From Naasia sp. SYSU D00057 (GTDB lineage Bacteria > Actinomycetota > Actinomycetes > Actinomycetales > Microbacteriaceae), in assembly GCF_017916505.1 (NCBI RefSeq), contig NZ_JAFMSZ010000002.1, forward strand, positions 558,001 through 622,000: a stretch of DNA of 64,000 bases, read 5' to 3'. Below the pieces are notes generated by a model. It saw only the letters and a list, made by a program, of their open reading frames with translations. It had not been told where the DNA came from and ran no database searches. This document shows positions 1 through 8,464 of this stretch, one piece after another. Position 1 is the first letter of the stretch. Each line of letters opens with the position of its first letter. The position numbers were made by a program, and so were the translations under genes.

Positions 1-1067
1 CGGGCCCGCTCCAGCGCCTCGGCGGGTCCGCCGAGGGCGTCGGTCAGCCCGTCCGAGCAGACCATGAGCGCGTCGCCGGGCTCCAGTCGCGTCGACAGCT
101 CCTCGAAGGCCAGCCCCGGCAGCAGGCCGAACGGCGGGTCGGGCGAGAGCAGGGGATCGATCGCACCGGAGGCCCGGACGATCATGGAGAGGCCGTGGCC
201 GGCGTCGGCGAACAGCACCCCTCCGTCGGCCGCGATGCGCGCGTGGAACACGGTCACGAACGACGCCGACTCCGCGAGGTCCTCCTCGAGGGCGGCAGCA
301 GCGCGCGTGAGCGCCGCTCCCGGCTCGTTGTAGGTCGAGGCACCGCGCAGCATCGACCGCACGCCGGCTGCGAGAATCGCCGCGCCCAGTCCCTTCCCCA
401 TGACGTCCGCGACGGTGACGGCGACGTCCTCGCCGGCGTGATGCCAGTCGAAGAAGTCGCCGCCGATGCCCCGGCTCGGCTCGCAGTGCGCGGCGAACTC
501 GAAGCCCGGCAGGTCCGGCGCGCGGCGGGGCAGCAGGCTCCTCTGCACCTCGGCGGCTCGATCGAGCTCGCTGTCCCGCGCCAGCTCGGCCTGCACGAGC
601 GCCGACAGATCCTGCAGCAGCGCGGACTCGGAGGGCGTGAGCACCCGGGGGTTCGTGTCCATGATGCAGAAGGTGCCGATGGGCTCGCCCGAGGGCGCCT
701 TCAGCGGATGGCCGGCGTAGAAGCGGAGGTGAGGGTCGCCCGCGACGAAGGGATTCGACTCGAACTCGGGGTCCGCGGACGCATCCGGGACGATCAGCCG
801 CGCGTTCCTCTCGACGGCCTGGCCGCAGAACGACCCGGAGCGCGGCGCCTCCCTCTCGAGCGGCCCCTGGAAGGACTTGCGCCACTGCCGGTCACGATCG
901 ATGAGCGTCAGGCTGACCATCGGAACCTGGAACAGCTGTTGAGTGACCCGGGTGAGCAGATCGAATCGCTCGTCGGGGGGCGTGTCGAGGATATTGAGCT
1001 CGTGCAGCGCCTCCAGGCGGCGCTCCTCCGCATCGTCTAGGCGAACCTCGCTGTCCTGAAGCGTCAC
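1..1067 (-). CDS. GAF domain / SpoIIE-type (PP2C) phosphatase, 3' end outside window
   Basis: The frame reads leftward off the window edge, so the C-terminus is missing. The N-terminal half (about residues 5-160) is a GAF domain opening with LEALHELNILDTPPDERFDL and including SLTLIDRDRQWRKSF and GSFCGQAVE. From about residue 185 a SpoIIE/PP2C domain follows, with GGDFFDW, VADVMGKGLGAA, ADAGH and MVCSDGLTDAL. Such proteins dephosphorylate anti-sigma-factor antagonists, or act as signalling phosphatases, under control of the GAF sensor; that role is known for the family, not shown here. The start is GTG at 1067, chosen because GAGAGG lies about 7 nt upstream. The GAF part resembles the one fused to the kinase at 31248-32615. 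Confidence 0.85.
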   Translation of the reverse strand, partial: MTLQDSEVRLDDAEERRLEALHELNILDTPPDERFDLLTRVTQQLFQVPMVSLTLIDRDRQWRKSFQGPLEREAPRSGSFCGQAVERNARLIVPDASADPEFESNPFVAGDPHLRFYAGHPLKAPSGEPIGTFCIMDTNPRVLTPSESALLQDLSALVQAELARDSELDRAAEVQRSLLPRRAPDLPGFEFAAHCEPSRGIGGDFFDWHHAGEDVAVTVADVMGKGLGAAILAAGVRSMLRGASTYNEPGAALTRAAAALEEDLAESASFVTVFHARIAADGGVLFADAGHGLSMIVRASGAIDPLLSPDPPFGLLPGLAFEELSTRLEPGDALMVCSDGLTDALGGPAEALERA

Positions 1068-1210
1068 GTGGCCCTCTCGATACGTTGCGGCAGTCTGACC
1101 CAACGCTTCCAATCGACGGGCCGCCGTGTCAAACCGACGTGAGGAAGGCTCGACTGATTTCGTGTCCTCTGCTAGGCAGGGGAGTGTGCGCGCGTTGCTA
1201 ACGTGAGGCC

Positions 1211-1885
1211 GTGGCAGACGACGCGCAGGTGCTGGTGATCCAACACGAGTCGAGTGTGGGGCCCGGCAACCTCGCCTCCTGGCTCAACGAGCGGGATATC
1301 CCCTGGCAGCTCGTCGAGGCGCGCGACGCGCGGTATCCGGACCGCGACGACTGGCGGGCGATCGTGGTGCTCGGCAGCGAGGAGTCGGCCTACGACGAGT
1401 CGCTCGACTGGCTGCGCGCGGAGAAGGAGTACCTGCGCCCCCTCGTGGAGGCCGGCGTGCCGATGCTCGGGCTGTGCTTCGGCGCCCAGCTGCTCGCCCT
1501 GCTGACCGGCGGCGAGGTGCACCGGGCGCAACAGGCGATCCGCGGCTGGACCGAGGTCGACGCCGACGAGGACGTGCTCGGGGGCCGGTGGCTCGCCTGG
1601 CACGGTGACGAGATCGTCCCGCCGCCCGCCGCGACCGTGCTCGCTCGCAGCGCGACCTGCGTCGAGGCGTTCACCGTGGGGCCGCATCTCGGCCTGCAGT
1701 TCCACCCCGAGGTGACCGAGGAGATCGTGGAGGACTGGACCGCCGACGACTTCGGGACAGCCGAGCTGCAGCCGGAGGCGGACCGCGTGCGAGCCGGGAA
1801 CGCGGAGAACCTCGGCACAGCCACCGAGGGCGCGTCCCGCATCTACGAGCGCTTCTTCGCGCCGGTTCTCACACCAGCGGCCTGA
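1211..1885 (+). CDS. Class I glutamine amidotransferase-like protein
   Basis: A 224-residue single-domain GATase1 protein. The nucleophile elbow is LGLCFGAQL with Cys89, and the His-Glu pair is in LQFHPEVTEE (His165, Glu167), so the triad is complete. Stand-alone proteins of this kind are often annotated as GMP-synthase-like or gamma-glutamyl hydrolase-like; no synthetase partner is adjacent, so the acceptor substrate is unknown. The start is GTG at 1211, with GTGAGG just upstream. It is divergent from the GAF/phosphatase gene across a 143-bp gap. Confidence 0.8.
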   Translation: MADDAQVLVIQHESSVGPGNLASWLNERDIPWQLVEARDARYPDRDDWRAIVVLGSEESAYDESLDWLRAEKEYLRPLVEAGVPMLGLCFGAQLLALLTGGEVHRAQQAIRGWTEVDADEDVLGGRWLAWHGDEIVPPPAATVLARSATCVEAFTVGPHLGLQFHPEVTEEIVEDWTADDFGTAELQPEADRVRAGNAENLGTATEGASRIYERFFAPVLTPAA

Positions 1886-1939
1886 ACGGCGGCGGTCTGA
1901 CGGTTCCGATCGGACGCCCGTCCCTCCTTCGGCGGCGCC

Positions 1940-2350
1940 CATCCGGAAGGTGCGGGTCTCCTCGTGCGGCTCTCCTTTTCGGCGGGAACCGTTGCGTTCA
2001 CAGGAGGATCGGCGTCCTTTAGCAGGCGCGGAGGAGCTCCAGCAGGAAGAACTGGCCCTGTTCTGCCTGCTGAACCGACTCCGTTCCTGCTGGTGGCCTC
2101 TCGCGCTCAGATCCTGACGGGAGACGTCGGCGGCCTCCAGCAGGTCCGAGGAGCTCGAGCAGGAACGCTCGCTCTCCTTCAGCAGGCGCGGAGGAGCTCC
2201 AGCAGGAAGAACGGGCCCTGTTCTGCCTGTTGAGGCTCCTCCGTTCCTGCTGAGAGTCGCCCTGGCATCGGCGCCTGCCGAGGCTCTCCCGTTCCTGCTG
2301 AGAGTCGCCGTCGCATCGGCGCGTGCCGAGGCGCCTCCGTTCCTGCTGAG
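1940..2350. repeat. Intergenic repeat array built on CCGTTCCTGCTG / CAGCAGGAA words
   Basis: The 546-bp gap between two rightward genes is largely repetitive. A 72-bp unit at 2021-2092 recurs at 2181-2252, exactly 160 bp away, with six mismatches; a degenerate third copy lies near 2138-2169. CCGTTCCTGCTG occurs at 2081, 2241, 2289 and 2337; the last three are 48 bp apart and form a short tandem array. The inverse word CAGCAGGAA is interspersed, so the region is also rich in inverted repeats. A leftward frame stays open across it, but its residues are low-complexity and overlap real genes, so I read the region as non-coding. Confidence 0.8.
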
Positions 2351-2431
2351 TGGCGTCGGCCGGGGAGGAGACTGCCGCGCCGAAGGATCCGGGAAGCGGT
2401 CCCCGCCTCCTCGCACCCTAGGCTGACGGGC

Positions 2432-3037
2432 GTGACCGACGCAGCCGACCTCCCCCTGTCCGCCCCGGCCGGCGGCGTCGTGCACCGCCCGCGGTTCTTC
2501 GTGAAGCAGCGGGTGACGATGCTGGTCAATCGCTACGAGATCCGTGAGGCCCGCCCGGACGGCGGCGAGGGCGCCGTGCTCGCCATCGCCGAGCAGAAGC
2601 GGCTCGCGCTCAAGGAGCGCGTGACCTTCTTCGCCGACGAGGCGCGGAGCACTCCGATCTTCTCGCTCCGTGCGCGCCAGGCCCTCGACGTGGCGGCTGC
2701 GTACGACGTCTTCGACGCGGAGGGACACCGCATCGGCTGGTTCCGGAAGGACTTCGGGGCAAGCCTGCTGCGCTCGAGCTTCCATCTGGGCGCGCCGGGT
2801 CTCGAGGCCTACGGTCAAGAGCGGAGCCTCCCGGTCGCGATCGTCCGTCGCTTCCTCGACATCGCGCTGCCACTGCACTTCGACTTCACCGACACGACGA
2901 CCGGCGCGCCCGTCCTCTCGAGCGAGCGCCAGATGACGCTCCGCGACCGCTACACCGTGGATGTGCCGGACCCGCGGGTCGACTTCCGGCTCGCCGCGGC
3001 GATGGCGGTGGGCCTCTACGCGCTCATGCAGCGCTAG
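2432..3037 (+). CDS. LURP-one-related / scramblase-like protein
   Basis: A 201-residue protein with no signal peptide or membrane segment. The pattern of beta-strands, with FFVKQRVTMLVNRYEI near the start, then VYDVFDAEGHRIGWFRKDFG-type and LRDRYTVDVPD segments, fits the LURP-one-related (tubby C-terminal-like) fold. Bacterial members have no agreed function. The start is GTG at 2432. Its stop is 15 bp from the convergent LysE-type gene. Family assignment is by pattern recognition only. Confidence 0.65.
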   Translation: MTDAADLPLSAPAGGVVHRPRFFVKQRVTMLVNRYEIREARPDGGEGAVLAIAEQKRLALKERVTFFADEARSTPIFSLRARQALDVAAAYDVFDAEGHRIGWFRKDFGASLLRSSFHLGAPGLEAYGQERSLPVAIVRRFLDIALPLHFDFTDTTTGAPVLSSERQMTLRDRYTVDVPDPRVDFRLAAAMAVGLYALMQR

Positions 3038-3052
3038 GCCGCCGGCCGCACC

Positions 3053-3652
3053 TCAGACGGTGTGCAGCGCGAGTCGGGCCGCGAGCAGCCCGTAGCAGCC
3101 GGCGAACACGCGCCGGGTCCACGCCGCCCGGCGCTCGCCGCCGAGCAGGCGCTGCCGGACGACCGCCGCGAGCACTCCGTACCCGCTGTAGACGAGCCCC
3201 ACCAGCACGAGGAACGTGATGCTCAGCACCACGACGTCGCTGCGATCGGGGGCCAGGTAGCGCGGCAGGAACGCGAAGAAGAACAGCGGCAGCTTCGGGT
3301 TGAGGAGGCTGAGGAGCGCCCCGTAGCCGAGGAGGGCGGTGACGGAGCGGGGCGGTGTGTCCGGTGCCACCTCGTACTGCCGCCTCGCCCGCCAGGTGCG
3401 CACGCCGAGGAACACCAGGTAGGCGACGCCTGCCCACTTCAGCACCTCGAAGGCGATCGGGTGTCCGGCCACGACGGCGTCGAGGCCGGCGGCCGCGGCG
3501 GCCAGGTAGGGCGCGGCGCCGAGGACGCATCCGACCGCGCCGACGACCGCCGCCCGGGCACCCTGGGTGATGCCCACGGACAGGACGTAGAGGACGCCGG
3601 GGCCCGGCAGGAGAGCGAGCACGACCGACGTCAGCAGGAATTCGATGCTCAC
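3053..3652 (-). CDS. LysE/RhtB family amino-acid exporter
   Basis: A 199-residue integral membrane protein with about six hydrophobic segments, the usual size for the family. It begins with a first helix ending in the family motif LLPGPGVLYVLSVG, and carries GYGALLSLLNPKLPLFFFAF, matching the conserved Asn-Pro-Lys loop of LysE/RhtB exporters. Members export amino acids or similar metabolites by proton antiport; the substrate cannot be told from sequence. It lies alone between two convergently and divergently oriented genes and starts at ATG 3652. Confidence 0.85.
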   Translation of the reverse strand: MSIEFLLTSVVLALLPGPGVLYVLSVGITQGARAAVVGAVGCVLGAAPYLAAAAAGLDAVVAGHPIAFEVLKWAGVAYLVFLGVRTWRARRQYEVAPDTPPRSVTALLGYGALLSLLNPKLPLFFFAFLPRYLAPDRSDVVVLSITFLVLVGLVYSGYGVLAAVVRQRLLGGERRAAWTRRVFAGCYGLLAARLALHTV

Positions 3653-3784
3653 CGTTCCCCCTCGTGCACCGGCCGGATCACCCTAGGCAGGCGCGCGCTG
3701 TACGCCGGAATCGCGAGGGAGGGGTAGCGCCGCCCGCATCGTCCTGCTAGACGGGAACCCCGTCCCGGACGAACGGAGCAGCTC

Positions 3785-4372
3785 ATGCCCGCCGCGAAGC
3801 GTCGCGAACTGCGCTGGCGCCGCATCGACGTACCGGGGCGGGAGGTCGCGCGGATCGAGACGACCGCGGCGGGGACGCTCCTGGCGGGTCGGCTCGAGTT
3901 CGACGAGGAGGGCATCCGCACCCGGCTCGCCTACCGGGTGACGGTGGATGAGGCGTGGCGCACCCGCTCCGCCGACGTCGAGGGGCGGGTGGGCGACCGG
4001 CCGGTGCGCCTCGCGCTCGCCGCGGACGGCGAGGGCAGGTGGCGCCGAGACGGTGCGCCCGTTCCGGAGCTGGACGGCGCCGTCGACATCGACCTCTCCA
4101 CGACCCCGTCGACGAACACGCTGCCCATCCGTCGGCTCGCGCTCGCGGTCGGCGAGTCGGCGACGGTGCTGGCCGCCTGGTTCCGGGTCCCCGAGCTCGG
4201 GCTCGAGCCCCTCGAGCAGACGTACACGCGGGAGGCGGACGAGCTCTACCGCTTCGACGCCCTCGTCGACGGGCAGCACTTCCGCGCACACCTGACGACG
4301 GACGCCGAGGGCTGGGTCCGCTCCTACGAGGGCCTGTGGGAGCTCGATCCGCCGGATGGAGACGCCGCGTGA
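3785..4372 (+). CDS. Putative glycolipid-binding domain protein (PA1994-like)
   Basis: A 195-residue soluble protein that appears to be one beta-rich domain. Recognisable family segments are LRWRRIDVPGREVARI, the LAYRVTVDEAWRTRSADV strand pair, DIDLSTTPSTNTLPIRRL and YTREADELYRF. This matches the putative glycolipid-binding family whose prototype is P. aeruginosa PA1994; biochemical function is poorly defined. CGGAGC precedes the ATG. The stop overlaps the GTG start of the downstream polymerase gene (GTGA), so the two are probably co-translated. Confidence 0.7.
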   Translation: MPAAKRRELRWRRIDVPGREVARIETTAAGTLLAGRLEFDEEGIRTRLAYRVTVDEAWRTRSADVEGRVGDRPVRLALAADGEGRWRRDGAPVPELDGAVDIDLSTTPSTNTLPIRRLALAVGESATVLAAWFRVPELGLEPLEQTYTREADELYRFDALVDGQHFRAHLTTDAEGWVRSYEGLWELDPPDGDAA

Positions 4373-5445
4373 CCGACCCCGCCCGCTACTGGGTGCTCCA
4401 CGTCGACCTCGACCAGTTCATCGCGGCGGTCGAGGTGCTGCGGCATCCCGAGCTCGCGGGGAAGCCGGTCATCGTCGGCGGGCGCGGCGACCCGACGGAG
4501 CGCGCGGTCGTGTCGACGGCGTCCTACGAGGCCCGCGCCTTCGGAGTGGGCTCCGGCATGCCGCTGCGCCTCGCCGCGCGCAAGGTGCCGGACGCCGTGA
4601 TCCTGCCCGTCGACCGCGACGCCTACACGGAGTCGTCCGGCGAGGTGATGGCGATCCTGCGAGCGCAGCCGAGCGCGACCGTCCAGGTGCTCGGGTGGGA
4701 CGAGGCCTTCGTCGGGGTCCGGACGGAGGATCCCGAGCACTACGCGCGGCGACTGCAGCAGGACGTCCTCGACGGCACGCGGCTGCACTGCAGCGTCGGC
4801 ATCGGGGACACCCTCGTCCGGGCCAAAGTGGCGACCGGTTTCGGCAAGCCCCGGGGCGTCTTCCGCCTCACGACCGAGAACTGGCTCGAGGTGATGGGCG
4901 ACCGGCCGACCGTCGACCTGTGGGGCGTCGGCTCGAAGATCTCGCGGCGCCTGGCGACGCTCGGCATCGAGACGGTGAGGCAGCTCGCCTCGGTCGACCC
5001 GCAGACCCTCGTGCCCGAGTTCGGACCCCGCATGGGGCCGTGGTACGCGCAGCTCGGCCGTGGGGAGGGGACGGCGGTCGTCGACGACACCCCGTGGGTG
5101 GCGCGCGGGCACAGCCGCGAGACGACCTTCCAGCAGAATCTGACCGCGCCCGAGCAGGTGGAGGAGGCGGTGCGGGAGCTCGTCCGCCAGGTGATGGGCG
5201 ACGTCGCGGCGGAGCGCAGGCCGGTGGTCGGCCTCACCCTCAAGGTCCGCTACGCGCCGTTCCTCACCAAGACGTTCGCCCGGAAGATCCCGGTGACCGC
5301 GGATCCCGAGGTCGTGCTCGCCCGCGCCCTCGAGCTCGCCGCCAAGCTCGAGGCACGCCCGATCCGGCTGCTCGGCCTGCGGGCCGAGATGACGATGCCG
5401 GACGACGCACGGGAGGGGCACACGCCCACCCGCAGCGGGTGGTGA
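4369..5445 (+). CDS. dinB: Y-family DNA polymerase (DNA polymerase IV, DinB-like)
   Basis: A 358-residue translesion polymerase. The palm begins with VLHVDLDQF (Asp13) and the second catalytic pair is Asp111-Glu112 in VLGWDEAF, where the more usual Ser-Ile before Asp-Glu is Gly-Trp. STASYEARAFGVGSGMPL is the finger motif and DLWGVGSKISRRLATLGI is the helix-hairpin-helix thumb. The little-finger domain follows from about residue 240, and the protein ends without a clear beta-clamp-binding extension. Actinobacteria carry several DinB paralogues and this is one of the divergent ones. The start is GTG at 4369, overlapping the preceding stop. Confidence 0.9.
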   Translation: MTDPARYWVLHVDLDQFIAAVEVLRHPELAGKPVIVGGRGDPTERAVVSTASYEARAFGVGSGMPLRLAARKVPDAVILPVDRDAYTESSGEVMAILRAQPSATVQVLGWDEAFVGVRTEDPEHYARRLQQDVLDGTRLHCSVGIGDTLVRAKVATGFGKPRGVFRLTTENWLEVMGDRPTVDLWGVGSKISRRLATLGIETVRQLASVDPQTLVPEFGPRMGPWYAQLGRGEGTAVVDDTPWVARGHSRETTFQQNLTAPEQVEEAVRELVRQVMGDVAAERRPVVGLTLKVRYAPFLTKTFARKIPVTADPEVVLARALELAAKLEARPIRLLGLRAEMTMPDDAREGHTPTRSGW

Positions 5446-5464
5446 CGCGCCCGCCCTTCGGAGT

Positions 5465-6652
5465 TCAGGCCGCCGCAGCCGGCGTCAGGTTGAAGTACGA
5501 GCGCGCGTCGGCGGGACGGATGTCGGCGACGGCGTCGTCGAACAGCCGCATGGGGTGCGGGGAGTAGGGATGCTCGGCGATGGCGTCGAAGTCCAGCTCG
5601 ATGCCGAGCCCGATCCCGTCGGGGATCATCACATCCCCGTCCTCGGTGAGGACCAGCGCCTCGTTCGAGATGGCGCTGCGCCACGGCACGTCGACCGCCA
5701 TGATCTCGAGGTAGCGGAAGTTCGGCAGAGTGGCGCCGAGCTGCAGCGTGGCCGCCGTGCTGAGCGGTCCGCTCGGGTTGTGCGGGGCGAACGGCACGTA
5801 GTGCGCGGCCGCGAGCGTCGAGATGAAGCTCAGCTCCATCAGTCCCCCGGCGTGCGTCACGTCGGGCTGCACGAAGTCCACCGCGCTGCGGGCCAGCGCC
5901 GGCACGAAGGCGTGCCGGCCGAACCACCGCTCCCCCGCCGCGATCGCGATCGGCGACTTCGAGCGAATCTCCACGAGGGCGTCGATCCCGTCCGGCGGGC
6001 ACGGCTCCTCGAAGAAGACGGGCAGGTACTGCTCGAGCTCGCGGGCGACCCGGATGGCGGTCGGCACGTCGAAGCGCCCGTGGCCCTCGATGAACAGCTC
6101 CACGTCGTCGCCGACCGCCTCGCGCACGGCGGCCACCGGCTCGAGCATCCGGCGCAGGTCGGCGGGCTTCACCTCGAGGTCGGCCGCCTCGAAGGGGTCC
6201 CACTTGAGACCCCGGAAACCCTGCGCGACCGTCTCGACCGCCGCCTGCGCGAAGTCCTCCGGCGTGCGGGCCCCGGAGAACCAACCGTTGGCGTACGCGC
6301 GCACCCGGTCGCGGACCTGCCCGCCGAGCATGCGGTGCACGGGGACCCCGAGCGCGCGGCTCGACACATCCCACATCGCCATCTCGAGGGCGCTCAGCGC
6401 CGTCATGGTCACGGGTCCGCCCCGCCAGTAGCCGTCGCGGTTCAGCTCGTAGATCGTCTCCGAGATGCGAAGCGGATCCTTGCCGCGCACCCGGTCGGCC
6501 ACGACGGCGACCGCCCCACGGACGGCGTGCTCCTGGCCCTCGAGGGTCGCCTCGGCCACCCCGGTCAGCCCCTCGTCGGTCTTCAGCAAGAGGAAGATGA
6601 GATTGGTGCGGTAGAAGTCGACGACGACCGTCTCGACGCTGGTGATCTTCAT
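5465..6652 (-). CDS. Enolase-superfamily sugar-acid dehydratase (mandelate racemase / galactonate dehydratase type)
   Basis: A 395-residue protein with the N-terminal capping domain (MKITSVETVVVDF...) and a TIM barrel. Metal ligands are the glutamates in FIEGHGRFD, FFEEPCPPD and AAGERWFGR; the barrel base region holds GLKWDPF, and PHNPSGPL supplies the late His. This places it among acid-sugar dehydratases. Galactonate or a related aldonate is the likely substrate because its neighbours are a sugar ABC importer and a DgoR-like regulator, but this is inference. The chosen start is ATG at 6652, because a longer frame would overlap the permease gene. It is the last gene of the leftward operon. 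Confidence 0.85.
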   Translation of the reverse strand: MKITSVETVVVDFYRTNLIFLLLKTDEGLTGVAEATLEGQEHAVRGAVAVVADRVRGKDPLRISETIYELNRDGYWRGGPVTMTALSALEMAMWDVSSRALGVPVHRMLGGQVRDRVRAYANGWFSGARTPEDFAQAAVETVAQGFRGLKWDPFEAADLEVKPADLRRMLEPVAAVREAVGDDVELFIEGHGRFDVPTAIRVARELEQYLPVFFEEPCPPDGIDALVEIRSKSPIAIAAGERWFGRHAFVPALARSAVDFVQPDVTHAGGLMELSFISTLAAAHYVPFAPHNPSGPLSTAATLQLGATLPNFRYLEIMAVDVPWRSAISNEALVLTEDGDVMIPDGIGLGIELDFDAIAEHPYSPHPMRLFDDAVADIRPADARSYFNLTPAAAA

Positions 6653-6660
6653 TGAGGCGG

Positions 6661-7494
6661 TTATCCCTTCACCGCGCCGGCCGTCATGCCGCCGACGACG
6701 TATTTCTGAGCGAACAGGTAGAACGCGACCGCCGGCAGGGTGAACAGCACCGCGACCGACATGATGCTCTGGATCGACGTGTCCTGCTCGCCGATGAAGC
6801 CGGCGACGCCGACCGAGGCGGGCTGCAGAGATTTGTCGAAGATGAACGTGACCGCGAACACGTACTCGTTCCAGGCATGGAAGAACGCGATGACCGCCGC
6901 CGCCGCGATCGAGGGTCCGATGAGCGGCAGGATGACGCGCAGGAGCACGGTCGGCGGACGCCCGCCGTCGACCCGGGTCGCCTCGTCCAGCTCGCGTGGC
7001 ACCCCGTCGATGGCGCCCTTCAGGATGAGGGCCACGACCGGGAGCACGAAGGCCGTGTTGGCGAGGACCAGCCCGTGCAGCGAGTTCAGGAGGTCGACCC
7101 TGCGGAAGATCGCGAACAGCGGCACCACGAGGAGCGCCTCCGGGAGCATCTGGGTGAACAGCAGCGCGAGCCCCAGCGCGGCCTTGCCGGCGAAGCGGAA
7201 GCGGGAGAGGGCGTAGGCGAGCGGCACCCCGAGGGCGATCGACAGCACGGTCGTGCCGGACGCGATGATGAGGCTGTTGAGGAGCCACCTCACGACCTCG
7301 CCGTCCTGCAGCGCGTCGCCGAAGACCCCCAGGCGCGAGAGGTCGGGGAGGAGGGTCAGGCCGCCGCCGAAGAGCGCCTCATCCGAGGTCAGCGCGGTGA
7401 CGAGCATCCAGTAGACGGGGAACACCGCGAGGCCGAGGACGACGAGGACCGCGATCATCCGCGCGGTGACACCGAGGCGATGGGTTCTGGTCAT
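6661..7494 (-). CDS. Carbohydrate ABC transporter permease (MalG family)
   Basis: 277 residues with six hydrophobic segments. The EAA loop reads ELDEATRVDGGRPPTVLLRV, the ATPase-docking helix of MalG-type permeases. It follows the partner permease with an ATGA overlap (stop and start share 7491-7494) and lies 8 bp ahead of the dehydratase gene. It should form the heterodimeric membrane channel with the 7491-8411 product. No ATPase is encoded nearby, so a shared MsiK-type ATPase is presumably used. Confidence 0.9.
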   Translation of the reverse strand: MTRTHRLGVTARMIAVLVVLGLAVFPVYWMLVTALTSDEALFGGGLTLLPDLSRLGVFGDALQDGEVVRWLLNSLIIASGTTVLSIALGVPLAYALSRFRFAGKAALGLALLFTQMLPEALLVVPLFAIFRRVDLLNSLHGLVLANTAFVLPVVALILKGAIDGVPRELDEATRVDGGRPPTVLLRVILPLIGPSIAAAAVIAFFHAWNEYVFAVTFIFDKSLQPASVGVAGFIGEQDTSIQSIMSVAVLFTLPAVAFYLFAQKYVVGGMTAGAVKG

Positions 7495-8411
7495 GACTGC
7501 CTCTCCGCCGCGCGGGCGACGAACCTACTGCCGACGATGACGATGAGCGAGATCACGATGCCCACCATCCCGATGGCGGCGGCGACGCCGAGCTGCTTCG
7601 CGTCGAACGCCTCCGCGTAGAGGTCGATGACGAGCGTCCGAGTGGTGCCGAGCGGGCCGCCGCGGGTCATCAGCCAGATCAGCTCGAACCGCCGCAGCGA
7701 CCAGATGGTCATGAGGACGGCCACGAGCCCGATCGTGGGCTTGAGGACCTGGAAGGTGACCTCTCGGAACACCGTCCACCGGCCGGCCCCGTCCACCTGG
7801 GCGGCTTCGACCAGCTCCTGCGGCACGGACTGCAGGGCGGACAGGAGCACGACCGCGACGAACGGCACCAGCTGCCAGATCGTGGTGGCGAGCACGGCGA
7901 TCAGCGCGAGGCTCGGATTGTCGAGCACGCCGCTCGCACCCGGGTCGATGCCGACCGCCTGAAGCGCCTTGGTGAGGATCCCGTACTGGGCGTTGAACAT
8001 CCAGGTGGCGATGAGCGCGACCGCGATGCCCGGTGCCGCCCACGGCACGGTGACCAGGGCCCGCGCCACGCCGCGGCCCGGGAAGCGTCCGTTGAGGAGC
8101 AGCGCGACGAGCAGGCCCAATCCGACGGAGCCGGCCACGCACGCGACGACGTAGACGAGGGTCGTGACCAGGGTCTGCCGGAACGACGGGTCGGTGAAGA
8201 TGTCGAGATAGTTCTCCGCCCCGACCCACACGCTCCTCGTGGGATTGAGGAGGGTGGTCCTGGTGAAGCTCAGCCACACCTCCTGGAGGAGGGGAAGGCC
8301 CTGGAACACCAGGATGTACAGCGCGGCGGGGGCGAGGAAGAGGTAGGGCGTCCACCTGCTCTCGAGCGTCCGCCGCCTGCCCGGCCGGGCAGGTGAGGTA
8401 GTTGCAGACAT
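7491..8411 (-). CDS. Carbohydrate ABC transporter permease (MalF family)
   Basis: 306 residues with a cytoplasmic basic N-terminus (about 25 residues including GRRRTLESRWTP) and six membrane segments. The EAA loop is ELVEAAQVDGAGRWTVFREV. This is the upstream permease of the sugar-acid importer. It is separated from the binding-protein gene by a 53-bp gap that holds a strong hairpin (8426-8453), which would favour more binding protein than permease. Confidence 0.9.
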   Translation of the reverse strand: MSATTSPARPGRRRTLESRWTPYLFLAPAALYILVFQGLPLLQEVWLSFTRTTLLNPTRSVWVGAENYLDIFTDPSFRQTLVTTLVYVVACVAGSVGLGLLVALLLNGRFPGRGVARALVTVPWAAPGIAVALIATWMFNAQYGILTKALQAVGIDPGASGVLDNPSLALIAVLATTIWQLVPFVAVVLLSALQSVPQELVEAAQVDGAGRWTVFREVTFQVLKPTIGLVAVLMTIWSLRRFELIWLMTRGGPLGTTRTLVIDLYAEAFDAKQLGVAAAIGMVGIVISLIVIVGSRFVARAAERQS

Positions 8412-8425
8412 AGCTTCTCCCTGGA

Positions 8426-8453
8426 AGGGGTCCGGGCTCTCACCCGGACCCCT
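8426..8453 (-). terminator. Intercistronic hairpin between binding-protein and permease genes
   Basis: AGGGGTCCGGG and CCCGGACCCCT form an 11-bp perfect stem with a 6-nt loop. It lies just after the binding-protein stop (8465) and before the permease start (8411). There is no T-run, so it may be a partial terminator or an mRNA-stabilising 3' end. Confidence 0.7.
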
Positions 8454-8464
8454 CTCGTCGAGGG

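Noticed and set aside
195-1040. 281-residue rightward frame at the window start
   Set aside because: It is antisense to a clear GAF/SpoIIE protein and carries no recognisable domain.
2021-2348. CRISPR array
   Set aside because: Unit lengths and spacings are unequal, copies differ and are partly inverted, spacers are not unique, and no cas gene is present.
1172-2878. 568-residue open frame on the minus strand crossing the repeat array
   Set aside because: It overlaps two well-supported rightward genes; its residues are low-complexity and Arg-rich, as expected of a GC-driven shadow frame.
3955-4368. N-terminal extension of the DinB polymerase
   Set aside because: It is out of frame with, and inside, the glycolipid-binding-like gene; GTG at 4369 gives a normal polymerase start.
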